From: Hawksworthiomyces lignivorus
Taxonomy: Eukaryota > Ascomycota > Sordariomycetes > Ophiostomatales > Ophiostomataceae
Assembly (NCBI GenBank): GCA_002917075.1
Contig: NTMA01000021.1
Location: forward strand, 248,001 to 312,000
DNA length: 64,000 nt
Reading direction: 5' to 3'
Shown here piece after piece: positions 24,561 through 34,300 of the stretch. Every line of letters begins with the position of its first letter. Position 1 is the first letter of the stretch. The translations under genes and the position numbers were made by a program. The notes under the pieces were generated by a model. The model was not told the origin of the DNA. It worked only from the letters and a program-made list of their open reading frames with translations, and made no database searches.

Positions 24561-25150
24561 TTTTGTAACTTTTATAAATGATTTATATACAACTACTTTG
24601 TGATTTGTATTTTTTTCACCAAGTTGATGAAAAAATCGAAGAATGATAAAAAGAACGGTCTTTTGAAGTGGAATTCAGACTAAGAAAAGATTTTTAATCG
24701 ATTAAAGGAAACATTTATTAAAGTCTCGTTGTTAAGACATTTTGATTCGTCGAGACTAATACGACTCGAAACCGACGTATTAATGTTTGTTATAATAGGA
24801 ATTTTGTCACAATCAAACAACGAAGATATTTGACATTTTGTTGTCTTTTGGTCAAGAAAATTTAAAGACGTAAAACTAAATTATAATACATCAAACCAAG
24901 AAATGATGACTATAATGGAATTCTTCAAACATTAGAGATATTACTTAAAGGAGAACCGACATTCAATCGAGATGATTTCGGATTATTCAAATTTGTAGAC
25001 ATTTATAAAGACTCTCAAATTAAATAAAAGACAAATAAGATAATATATATACTTAATATCTTATAACTTTGAGATAAAACATCGAGTCGGAAAACGAAAC
25101 CTCGTCGATGATCCCTCGAAACAACCAAAATACGAAACGAAAGAGAATGA
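24560..25150 (+). pseudogene. RNase H remnant of copy A
   Basis: Follows RT in the plus-strand reading. A RLETDVLMFVIIGILSQ-like segment near 24,765-24,815 matches the RNase H segment that normally reads TDAS in gypsy elements. It is followed by an EMMTI segment and a KYE segment. Stops interrupt it repeatedly. Borders are approximate because they are read from broken frames. Confidence 0.65.
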
Positions 25151-25599
25151 GAAAGACATAAACCTATTCTTTGATTTATGTCAAAAGATGACAATAATTT
25201 AAGAAATACTAATAACATTATATATGAACAAACCTCAAAATACGTAAAGACAAACGAAACCGAAAAGTCAAGATTTTTCAACGTAAAATACAATTGTAAC
25301 TCGTACAAACAAGACTCGAGACGAAGAAATAATCTTGATAAGTTATAGATTATCCACGATAGGACAGACCAGAAAGTCGCGTTAGATCTAATAAATCCGA
25401 GCCCATTATCTTAAGGAGTTCGTCGAACGACTCGGAAACGTTTCACGAATAAAACGTTAATGAGAAGAGTACTATGAACAATTAATGTTAAACGTATTGG
25501 CCTAAGAGGTTGTAGTACAAGAAAAACCAAAAGTCCTTATAGTAATAAAGTCTTTAGAAAAACTTATTAAAACCTTGTAAACAATAAACTCTTAAACGA

Positions 25600-26450
25600 C
25601 TCGAATATGAGTACGACTCGATTCGGGTGAGGTTCCGAAATCTTAGAGGTTAAGATCAAACGAACTGTTTCGTTATAAAGAACGATTATTCGTATCTTTT
25701 GAAGAGTCTTTAAGACGAGAAATATTATCGTTATACTATGACGACTTATTAATAAATCATTTCGACAAACATCGAACTTAAACGTTGATAAAACGAAAAT
25801 TCTACTAAAAGAGTTTAGTCCAAAACGTACGTAAATACGTCGTGATATGTTATATATGTCAAACAGTCAAGTCGAAGAGATATAAGTCTTATGGTCAACT
25901 GAATTAATTGTTTATCCTTAAACGATTCTAGAAACAAATAACGATGAATTTTATCGTTATTCTACCAAAAGTATATTGACGAGGTAATGTAATAGACAAT
26001 ATTTTGGTCATTGTCGACAAATATACAAAAATGGTACGAGTATATCTCGTATCGTCGACGATTAACTTTTCGTAATTAGTAGAATTGTTTCATGAAAACA
26101 TAAAACTTGAATATAGTCCATCTAAAGATATTGTGAATAATAGAGAATTAGTTTTCACAAGCCAATTTTGGTCAGATTTATGTTATTATAACAAAATCAA
26201 GAAACGATTGTCGACGACGTTTTATCCACAAACCGATAAATAGACGAAATACGTCAACCAAGTTCTAAAACATTATTTAAGATGTTTCTGTAATACAGAA
26301 TAGTCAAATTGGTTTAACTTATTATTTATTGTATAATTTGTATATAATAACGTCGTAAATACAACTATAAACGTTTTATCGTTCGAGATATTTATGAACT
26401 ATTCGTCTGAATTTCGTATTAAAGTCGAGGACGACTTTTCTTAGAAGAAA
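25600..26450 (+). pseudogene. Integrase remnant of copy A
   Basis: Between RNase H and the chromodomain, the plus strand shows the end of the integrase core: a FYPQTDK-stop-T block (about 26,221-26,245) and QVLKHYLRCF (about 26,260-26,292), the place of the PQTDGQTER-type signature. An upstream segment near 25,990-26,050 fits the IVDRYTKM-type block. RIP-type stops break it throughout. Confidence 0.7.
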
Positions 26451-26864
26451 GAACAAATATTATCAAAAGTACAAACTCGTTTAAAGAAGTTGAAAAACCT
26501 AAGAGAGTCGTTAGAAACTCATTGACAAAACGTGTAAAAGTCGTAAACAAAGTACTATAATCAAAAACATTTATCAAAAGAATACCAAATAGATAAATTA
26601 GTTTAATTATTCACCCAAAATCTAAGGTTGAAGATATTATAAAAGAAACTAATATTACGATTCATCGGACCGTTTAGAGTTTTAGAACAAATTAGTATCT
26701 AAATATATCGATTAATATTATCAAATTAATATAATAGATTATATAATGTCTTCTCTATTTCGTTACTCGAACCGTATCGTAGTCGAGATATTACCAAATT
26801 CTTATCGATGTTCTAACTCGAAGACGAGAACGAATAAGAGATAAAAAAAGTAAAAAACAAAAAA

Positions 26865-26995
26865 GTCTACGAAGAAGATATTTACTACTTAGTTAAATGG
26901 ACTGGTTGGTCTATAAAATACAATTAATAAATCCTCGAAGAAGATATAATTTACATACGAGATATTATCGACGTCTACGAGAAGAGAACTCGAAA
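26865..26995 (+). pseudogene. Chromodomain remnant of copy A
   Basis: The translation DIYYLVKWTGWS matches the start of chromodomains in chromovirus integrases (YLVKW-GW core). It is followed by two stop codons, then an EED segment and a helix-like IRDIIDVYEKR end. In active chromoviruses this domain steers integration towards modified histones. Copy B carries the same region at about 16,580-16,670 in worse condition. Confidence 0.8.
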
Positions 26996-28748
26996 AAGAA
27001 AGAGTGGACGGTCTAAAACCAAATTTGGTTGATTCAATTGTAATAATTATACATTATAACGACTTCAGTTCGACACGATACCGAAGAGTGTATAAAGAGG
27101 GTATTTTACAAATACGAATATTAAACTAAATACATAAACCCGAGAAGGACGTGAAACAAGTTCGACAAAAGGGTGTATTAAATCAAAATACTACATTAAT
27201 TCATTATTTGAGGTCAAAACTAGTTGTGAGAACAAACCCTCCACGACTTACGACCAAACAACTCACGAATATTTATAAAATGTAAGAGAAAGGTTTAGTT
27301 ACGACAACTCGAAGTCAGACTCGTTTCGACTCGTTGTCGACAAAGGCCCGATTAACGATTAAACGTATATTCTTTATATATTATCGATACGTAGAGTCAA
27401 ACGTAACAAAATAAAGGTCTTCCAAAATAAAAAAGGAGAAAAATATACGTTAAGAATAAGTCAGTAACGACATATAATCAATATATAAACGAGAAAAAAA
27501 AAAAAAAGAAAATTACTTATTATATCATTGAGTATTCTGTCATCGTAAAACGTACACAACTCATAAATTTGACGTAATTGTAATACGAGACTATAATAAG
27601 TCGGAGACGATTTGTTAGTCAATAAAGTCTTACGATGTTCGTTTTTAATAAATTCGAAAGTCTAAATCAACTTTTTGTACGTTAAATATATATTTTGGAA
27701 TAGAGTCGAATACGTTTCGGAAAATACATTAACGTTAGTCAGAACGACCAAAAGGTCCACAAAATCACCAAAAATAAGACTTACGTATTAAAAGATATTA
27801 GTAATCTCGATTTAATAACGATTATCAATTAAGAAGAGAACGAAAACTTACAATATAACATAAGGTTTTCTTTTTTGGATTAATACAAATTTGACATCGA
27901 GTTACGTCTTAGTATACACATTCGAATTATACGTGAAATCCATTCGTAATAATGGTTTGGTTAACTACGAAACGAAAGTAAGATATATAAAAGATTGTGT
28001 CGGAATAAGATTGAGTAAATGTCGAAGACGAATCGTTATCTACGACCTCTTCGTCATTGTTGGAGTTACTATCGTCAACGTCGTCAATTTACATCAGATC
28101 TTCGTCTTCGTCCGACTCGGTCGTAAGAGTCTGTTGACTCTCATCCGTAAACGTACCGACATCAAACGGAATAAAAGAACTAATGTTAAGAACCGTAGTA
28201 AAAACAAAAAAAACACCAAGATCGGACATATTTCACGACCTTGTCGGAATAGACTCTAAAATATAATGAGAATTGTGTTAAGAAAAATAACGGGCCAGTA
28301 CGACTACGTCGAGTCAAGACCGATGGGTTAACGACAACACCGCGAGACAGAAAACACACCAGAAAACGTGTTTTAAAAACTTACCAAAATAAAAGAGAGA
28401 GACTTGAAAAAAAAAAAAAAAAGAAGAAAACTTCAAAGACGAAAAAGAAACGAGATATTTATACGTCGAGTGAGGATCGATTCCGTGATCTTGAAACAAT
28501 CAACGAATGTCAATTGACTGATCTTATAATTTACTGTCGAGATAATCTCGAATAAACGTCGAATATACACCAAAATATATTAAAGATCTTTGATATTGTC
28601 TAATCCGATTAGACTAACGTTATTCACTCTCATTTATTAGAACGACTTAAGAGTCCATCGTCAATGAATCGAGCTGAACACACTCCCTATTCACGACCAA
28701 ATCATCGTACAAACCCAACCTCGTCGACAATTCGAGGACGAATCGCTT

Positions 28749-28763
28749 CGGGGGGGGGATAGT
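28749..28763 (+). promoter_or_regulatory. Polypurine tract of copy A
   Basis: A G run followed by GATAG lies immediately before the 3' LTR. This is the position of the primer for plus-strand DNA synthesis in LTR retrotransposons. Confidence 0.7.
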
Positions 28764-29019
28764 TGTTATGGGACAACCACAGGGCCGAGCAGCCAAAGAG
28801 CACGTGATGAAGCACGAGAGGGACAAGTGCGGGGACCGCGAGCAGTGGCCGCGAGCCCCCTACGAAACTGTCATAAAAAGCGCTCGAGTCGCCTGGAGAC
28901 CCTAATTGAAACTTGGAACCTTAAGGTTCAGTCTTGTGAATAATCTCTCAGCTAGCCTCTGTTAAGAATCTACCTCTATTCTCTGTGCTTTCTCACCTAA
29001 TTCACCGTACTCCCTAACA
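28764..29019 (+). repeat. 3' LTR of chromovirus copy A
   Basis: 256 bp, the least mutated LTR in the window and a useful reference for the family. It begins directly after the G-run polypurine tract and ends CCTAACA, followed by CTAGG (29,020-29,024). The palindrome GAACCTTAAGGTTC is at 28,916-28,929. Confidence 0.95.
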
Positions 29020-29024
29020 CTAGG

Positions 29025-30225
29025 GCCATACAAAAGGGAGTGCCAAGCTTCTTGCTCCTTTTAGATAGAATAGACAGGTACCCAAAACACACACTTTCTG
29101 AGCATATACAGCTTCCGGTCAGAGTAGAGGCTATTCGTGGGAACAAAAACGAAATCAATTGGTTGCGAATTGGTTGAGAACTGCCTCTGGCCTACGGCCA
29201 GAGGCCGACCCGGCCCCAAGGCTACCGCAGTCTCATTACGTAACTTGGCCAATTATGCAGCAAGGGAGGCTAAGAAAACCTCAGATCAGCCTTTACAAGG
29301 CTGCTCTGAGTAGTTTAGTTGAGTTGCGGTAGTCTTGGTGGTTAGGTAGAGTCGAGGGGTCAGCCCGTCTCGCTCTCAATATCATTTCCAGAGAATGATG
29401 CCCATGACTACAAGAGATCCTTGTACGCCTGTAGTTTGTCTGGGTAGTGTCGCCATGCATTGCTTTATCTAGTGTCCTGATTTGGAGTCGTTCTTTCTTC
29501 CCAACACTTTTCAGCAGCTGTCATCACCAGTGGCCAGTATAGGGGGAGTGATTCGATTTTATGCAACCAATTAAAATGACTGTATGTCTAAAGTCATCAC
29601 AGGGGGTTCAAGAAGAAAGAGACAAGAGAAACAAAGGAGCTACAAATAAAAAGGCTGGCAATGGGGAACAGTCTATCGAGCATGACGTAAAAGAAAGAGT
29701 AATTTCTAGTCACGAACAGCCAGCCGACGGTGGGGGTTATATTAGAGGGCGACGCGGGTAAACCGCTGGTAACAGATCGAATTGGAGTTTCCCTTAGTTG
29801 TCCAGAAGAGGTGCGAGCGCTCGTCGAAAGTGATTGGTCCTCACCAGGATGTCGAGGTGAACTAAAGGCAGGTAAACAATGAAGCAAACTACGAACACTT
29901 GTAGATGGAAACGTACACAAAACTACACTTCACACGTATAGAACATATATGTTTATGTATGTACATATCTATATGCGCACATAGACACGAAAGGAGCCAG
30001 ATTTCAGAGCCTGATACTGTTCCTACCAAGGCCACTTTGAAACCGCAAAGCCTCTCGAGCAAATGATACCGGAAAGAGCGGCACATAGCAGGGACTGAGG
30101 ACACATTGACAATTTCGCCATATTATCTGCCCCGAAGAGACAAAGCAGCCTCGAGACCGGAAAATCACAACAAAGTTCAGAGAAAACTTTATGTATAGGC
30201 GCAGATTCCGTAATCATAGTCAACG
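29025..30225. other. Intergenic region at the edge of the gene-bearing half
   Basis: Normal composition begins here within a few bases of the LTR. It holds a perfect 10-bp-arm hairpin (GCCTCTGGCC, loop TAC, GGCCAGAGGC) at 29,183-29,205. Short ORFs on both strands show no domain. The last few hundred bases are the likely promoter and leader of the PLP enzyme gene. Confidence 0.5.
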
Positions 30226-32325
30226 ATGTCGAACATTTCTGACTCCGAGCTCCTCTCAACCTGTGAGGTGGAAGACTGTATTCGCGATGTGAGTCCCATC
30301 TTCCACGTGCTACTATCTCCAGTTGGACGAGTCGCGCCTGAGATCTTATCGCCATATGATAAAGCTACAGAGGCTGTACTTGATGGCTTTATTCTTCGGC
30401 CAAATACCATGAGGGATCTCGAAAGCTGTATCGCATTCAGTAACCGTGTATATGAAGAGTGGATCCGACAGGAGACTCTTACTTATTCTGGTACGGCGCT
30501 GCAGGGAATCTCTTATGTCGAAGCCACGGGTCGGTTTCGGTTCGATTTCTCTGAGCCAAGTTTGTTTCCTAGACAGTATTTCGTCGATCGGCTGGGCTTT
30601 CAGAGGACCATAAGCTCATTGGCAGATGTAGCCTTGACTGAGGCTGTTAAACAACATCTGACAGAAGGTGGTGATGAACGTTTGTGCTTGCAGCCGCCAC
30701 TGGATGCTACTAGCAACAGCAGCGGCATAAACAAATACTATTGCCCACCTTGTCCTGTATCCCAAGACACAATTATTCGCAGCTCTTGCACTTGCTCACC
30801 CCCCTCGATTGCCGGGTTTAAAGCAGCACGTGAATGTCTTAATTCACTCTGGAACGGTAGCTTGTCTGCAAAAGAAGCTTTCGAAAGTGTACGCAGACGT
30901 ATTTCTGCCGCAATCGGGGTAGAGACAGACCATCATGTGATCCTCCATCCATCGGGCACCGATGCTGAATTTACTGCCCTGCTTGTTGGACTTGGTCAAG
31001 CCCAAAAGCTCGCCTGCAACGGCGTCGTGAATATTGTTGTTGGTGCCAAAGAAGTTGGCTCAAACACAGCCGTGGCAGCTGGGAGCCGTCACTTTAGCAG
31101 AATCTTTCCCACCGACCATGCCGCAGGTATTAGAAGCAAGCTCCAGGAAACTGTTGCGCCCCAATCGGTGATAGCTGATGATTTTGATCTCCCTGGTGGT
31201 ATCCGCGTGGTTGAGCTTGCTGCGCGGAAGGACGATGGATCCACTGTTACGGACTTCGATGCCCTGGTACTTCAGACTTTGCAAGAAGCTTTAAACAGCG
31301 ACGGGATGCAACGTCAGTACAGAAAGCAGGAGAATCTTTTCTTCATCATACATGCAGTAGATGGCTCCAAACTAGGGTCACACATCACCAGCCGGCCCTT
31401 AATCGAACAGATCCTAGCTAGACATAAAGATCGCGTACTCTTTGTACTTGACGCGTGTCAGGCAAGAACGGACGGGAGGGAACTTGACTGGTACCTGTCG
31501 CACGGCGCCGTGGTTCTAATCACTGCGAGCAAGTTTTACGGTGCACCTGGATTTTGCGCGGCAGCACTTGTGCCACACACTGCAGCTGTAGCAAGTCAGC
31601 TTCTCGGTAGCAACGAGAAAGAAATAACTGGAATACCCTCGGCTCCATCTCCACCTTGTAATCTGAGCAATTACATTACGCAGCTTGAGGTTCCAGATGA
31701 ATTTGCTAGATTGAGAGCCTCTCTGCCCGCAGATTTGACGAATATTGGCTTGCTGCTGCGCTGGACATGTGGTGTAACAGAGATGGAACGTTTCACGCGG
31801 GCAAGTTCGGTAGCTCGGTGGGCTCTCAGGCAATGGGTATTTGATGTTCGCGAGCTGATCAGTGGGAAATATCCGCTACTTCAACTGTTGCATGCCGGTG
31901 GCTGCAGCATCGACGGAAACACATGGCCCAAGTCGGAACCGTCATTTGTAGGCGGAGTAAATTCCATTGTCAGTTTCAGTGTTCACTACATAGCGTCGAA
32001 AGGGGATTTCAAAGCATCCTTGTTGGATATTGTAAGTCTCCGCCGAATTCATAGGTGGCTGGCAATGGACCTATCCCCGTTCTTGCCTGGATCAGTAGCC
32101 GAGGCTGAACTGTCTGTGGCGAAATTGAAGTGTTATGTTGGGCAGCCCGTTGATCTTGGAGACTTTGCTGTCTTGCGGTTGGCTATGGGTGCCCCATTGG
32201 CCAGCGACATGGCGGAGGGGAGCCGGCACCTGGATGGAGTTCTTGCTGACGACAGCAAGATCTTGGATAAAATCGAGCTATGTATAAAATATCTAGATAT
32301 CTTGTGTGAAGAGTGCGGAAAATGA
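30226..32325 (+). CDS. Fold-type I pyridoxal-phosphate-dependent enzyme, function unassigned
   Basis: An uninterrupted 699-residue protein from an ATG in context CAACGATGTC. The middle has the logic of fold-type I PLP enzymes: an HPSGTDAE stretch around residues 241-248 at the phosphate-binding position, VLDACQAR with Asp409 where the pyridine nitrogen is usually held, and ITASKFYGAPGF with Lys436 as the likely Schiff-base lysine. The first 200 residues contain a Cys-rich patch (YYCPPCP then SSCTCSPP) with no recognised domain. The overall pattern is closest to class V aminotransferase/cysteine desulfurase-like folds, but the substrate cannot be told. No signal peptide is seen, so a cytosolic enzyme is likely. 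It is the first gene right of the transposon block. Confidence 0.85.
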   Translation: MSNISDSELLSTCEVEDCIRDVSPIFHVLLSPVGRVAPEILSPYDKATEAVLDGFILRPNTMRDLESCIAFSNRVYEEWIRQETLTYSGTALQGISYVEATGRFRFDFSEPSLFPRQYFVDRLGFQRTISSLADVALTEAVKQHLTEGGDERLCLQPPLDATSNSSGINKYYCPPCPVSQDTIIRSSCTCSPPSIAGFKAARECLNSLWNGSLSAKEAFESVRRRISAAIGVETDHHVILHPSGTDAEFTALLVGLGQAQKLACNGVVNIVVGAKEVGSNTAVAAGSRHFSRIFPTDHAAGIRSKLQETVAPQSVIADDFDLPGGIRVVELAARKDDGSTVTDFDALVLQTLQEALNSDGMQRQYRKQENLFFIIHAVDGSKLGSHITSRPLIEQILARHKDRVLFVLDACQARTDGRELDWYLSHGAVVLITASKFYGAPGFCAAALVPHTAAVASQLLGSNEKEITGIPSAPSPPCNLSNYITQLEVPDEFARLRASLPADLTNIGLLLRWTCGVTEMERFTRASSVARWALRQWVFDVRELISGKYPLLQLLHAGGCSIDGNTWPKSEPSFVGGVNSIVSFSVHYIASKGDFKASLLDIVSLRRIHRWLAMDLSPFLPGSVAEAELSVAKLKCYVGQPVDLGDFAVLRLAMGAPLASDMAEGSRHLDGVLADDSKILDKIELCIKYLDILCEECGK

Positions 32326-34300
32326 AATGAAAGCGAAGATGTTCAACAAAGCTTCTATTTGATGGGACCTTAGACTTTTTGGGGACTTAAACAAAACCAA
32401 CTTGCCTACCGAGTACAAAACAATAAACCAGAGGAATGACAATACAAGCTATAACAAGTAAGTGGCAAGGACACTTGATAGATCGCCAGGGAGAGGGCGG
32501 GTTGGTGAGAGACCGTCCCCTTGAAACTGTATGTAGCAAATGGAGATGTTCGGCGAACGTAGATTTATTTACTAAATAGGACGTCTTATATAAATAACGG
32601 GCTTCGCTCTTCGTCGTCATTTCAGTGGATATTACGTGCTCGGGACCTTACGGTACCTGTATTTTTTTTGCTGGCCTAGTGGTTTATGAGAACACTAGAT
32701 CAAGTTAAAAGGCTATTTCTTACTGCAGCTAGTCGTAACTGGGTGCAAACTAGAGAAAGAAATCTTTCATATTCATGCTGAGTGTGTTAGTAAGGGTTCA
32801 ATGGCTCTGCTCTTCTTCTTTTAAATTCGGTGGTGGTTTTCCTTCTCAATCACATGAATAATCTAACGAACTATGAATAGGTTAAACTAAACTACAGTAC
32901 TTGTGTATGCTTAATAAGGAGTTCAATTGCATTCGGTATCGAAACCTGAATATGCGTAGCCTTCTAAAGTTGCATAGCTATCTTTGGGGTTGAGAAGCGC
33001 GTTTTGTAAGAGCCTCTTGTGTAAATTAGAGCTGCTTTGGTTCAGCTCACGGGGGTGCTCTCTGAGTTTACCGTGTATCCAACGCCACCTGATTGACAAC
33101 CATCACTCCTTAGCCATATTTGCACTACTAAAACGTATTTATCTTAGCAACGTAGCAAATCCACAGATGAATGGAGAGGCACCAGCTGGTCTTGATTCTA
33201 GTTAGCTCCGGTTCATTATCCAGTCGCCCTTCTCACGGCTCAAACTGGCAGCGGGAGAGAGAGTTGGTTCTTTGCGTCTTAAAAGGGTTATCGCGCGCTC
33301 CTTGAGTACTGAAGCAAGTTACTCCGCTCTGCTAGATAGTATTCCACTGCATAAACTTCATTCGCTGTGTAGCTACGACGTACATCATTCATTTTGCTAC
33401 AAGCGCCACACAAACTCACGTGATGATAAATGCTGACCAATAGAATTTAACATCCCCTGGCCAAGCGCGGCTTGTTCTGTGAGCAGTATCTCGACCGCCT
33501 TGGGCGCAAAAGGGGGGATAACAAAGAAGAGAAAGCGAAATAATATACGGAGTATGACTAGTAAAAAAAGGCGAGGAAAACCACCAGCATTCCCCCGAAC
33601 CGTTGATTATAGCCGTGGTTTAATATTTGGCTTTTCTCTCTATTATTTTCGACGTTGCTCCTCAGGGTCTTCAGATACAAGGAGACGAGAGGAATACAGC
33701 GGATCGAAAAAGTCACGAGTCTGAAGTAAAGACGAGACGAACGGCAGAACGACAGAGCCACACTTACATTTCGACTTCAGGTCGCCCCCGTCAACTCCCC
33801 TCCTTTAGTCTTGCCGCCGCTCAGATTGTCCCTAGCAGTTGTTTCTTTGTCTCTGGTTGCTCGATACCGTCTCCTTTCTTAACCCCAAACTCGCCCTCTA
33901 TCTTGCCTCTGCGAGCTACGAGTTTGTTGAATGACCACCGCTCTTACTGTTTCCTTACTTCAGGAGCTTTTATTTCTCTGGTCCCGTCCAGTCACTGTCA
34001 TCTTCTCCTTTCGCCGCCTATTGAAAAAGCGTTTCTCTCTTTTTCCCCTGTCCCGAATTTCCTCTTCGATTGCTACTGTGACCTCGCTCCTTGAACTTCA
34101 CTCCTTCGTGAACGCCTACAACCTCTACCCGTGACCCTTTTCTCTCCCATCTTTCGATACCTTCTAGCACGAGTGGCGGCTGCCGTTTTATGATATTCTT
34201 GAAAATTCGATTTGTTCGCTGCACTTGTTCGCCGGAATCCAGTCTTGTCTTTTAGGGCACTGGCCGTGGCCTTGTTCTCGGCCCCACGTCCTGGCCCTCG
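32326..34300. other. Intergenic region and long leader of the ZDS1-type gene
   Basis: No supported gene. Short ORFs (for example 32,387-32,620 minus, ending in a hydrophobic stretch) lack any family signature. From about 33,780 the plus strand is markedly pyrimidine-rich, as in many fungal promoters and 5' leaders, so this part probably serves the gene that follows. Confidence 0.5.

Larger units (their letters stand above)
21564..29019 (+). mobile_element. Ty3/gypsy chromovirus copy A with intact LTRs and target duplication
   Basis: 7,456-bp LTR retrotransposon. The LTRs are 256 bp each (21,564-21,819 and 28,764-29,019), starting TGTTATGG and ending CCTAACA. The 5-bp duplication CTAGG flanks it (21,559-21,563 and 29,020-29,024). 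The interior order is Gag with zinc knuckle, reverse transcriptase, RNase H, integrase, chromodomain, then about 1.7 kb without a recognised domain, then a G-run polypurine tract. RT before integrase makes it Ty3/gypsy; the chromodomain after integrase makes it a chromovirus. The interior is full of transitions and stops, so it cannot encode an active polyprotein. Confidence 0.95.

Noticed and set aside
27891..28259. 122-residue plus-strand ORF in the 3' part of copy A
   Set aside because: Its Arg/Val-rich composition mirrors an acidic minus-strand reading; the minus strand is the better candidate for coding.
29061..29252. 63-residue minus-strand ORF beside the 3' LTR
   Set aside because: No recognisable domain; it contains the GC-rich hairpin and looks like a chance frame.
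32387..32620. 77-residue minus-strand ORF with a hydrophobic C-terminus, possible small membrane protein
   Set aside because: It overlaps the 3' region of the PLP-enzyme gene, has no family signature, and the hydrophobic stretch could be chance.
33627..34134. Overlapping plus-strand ORFs before the Zds1 gene
   Set aside because: Pyrimidine-rich leader sequence gives Ser/Leu/Phe-rich open frames; no conserved features.
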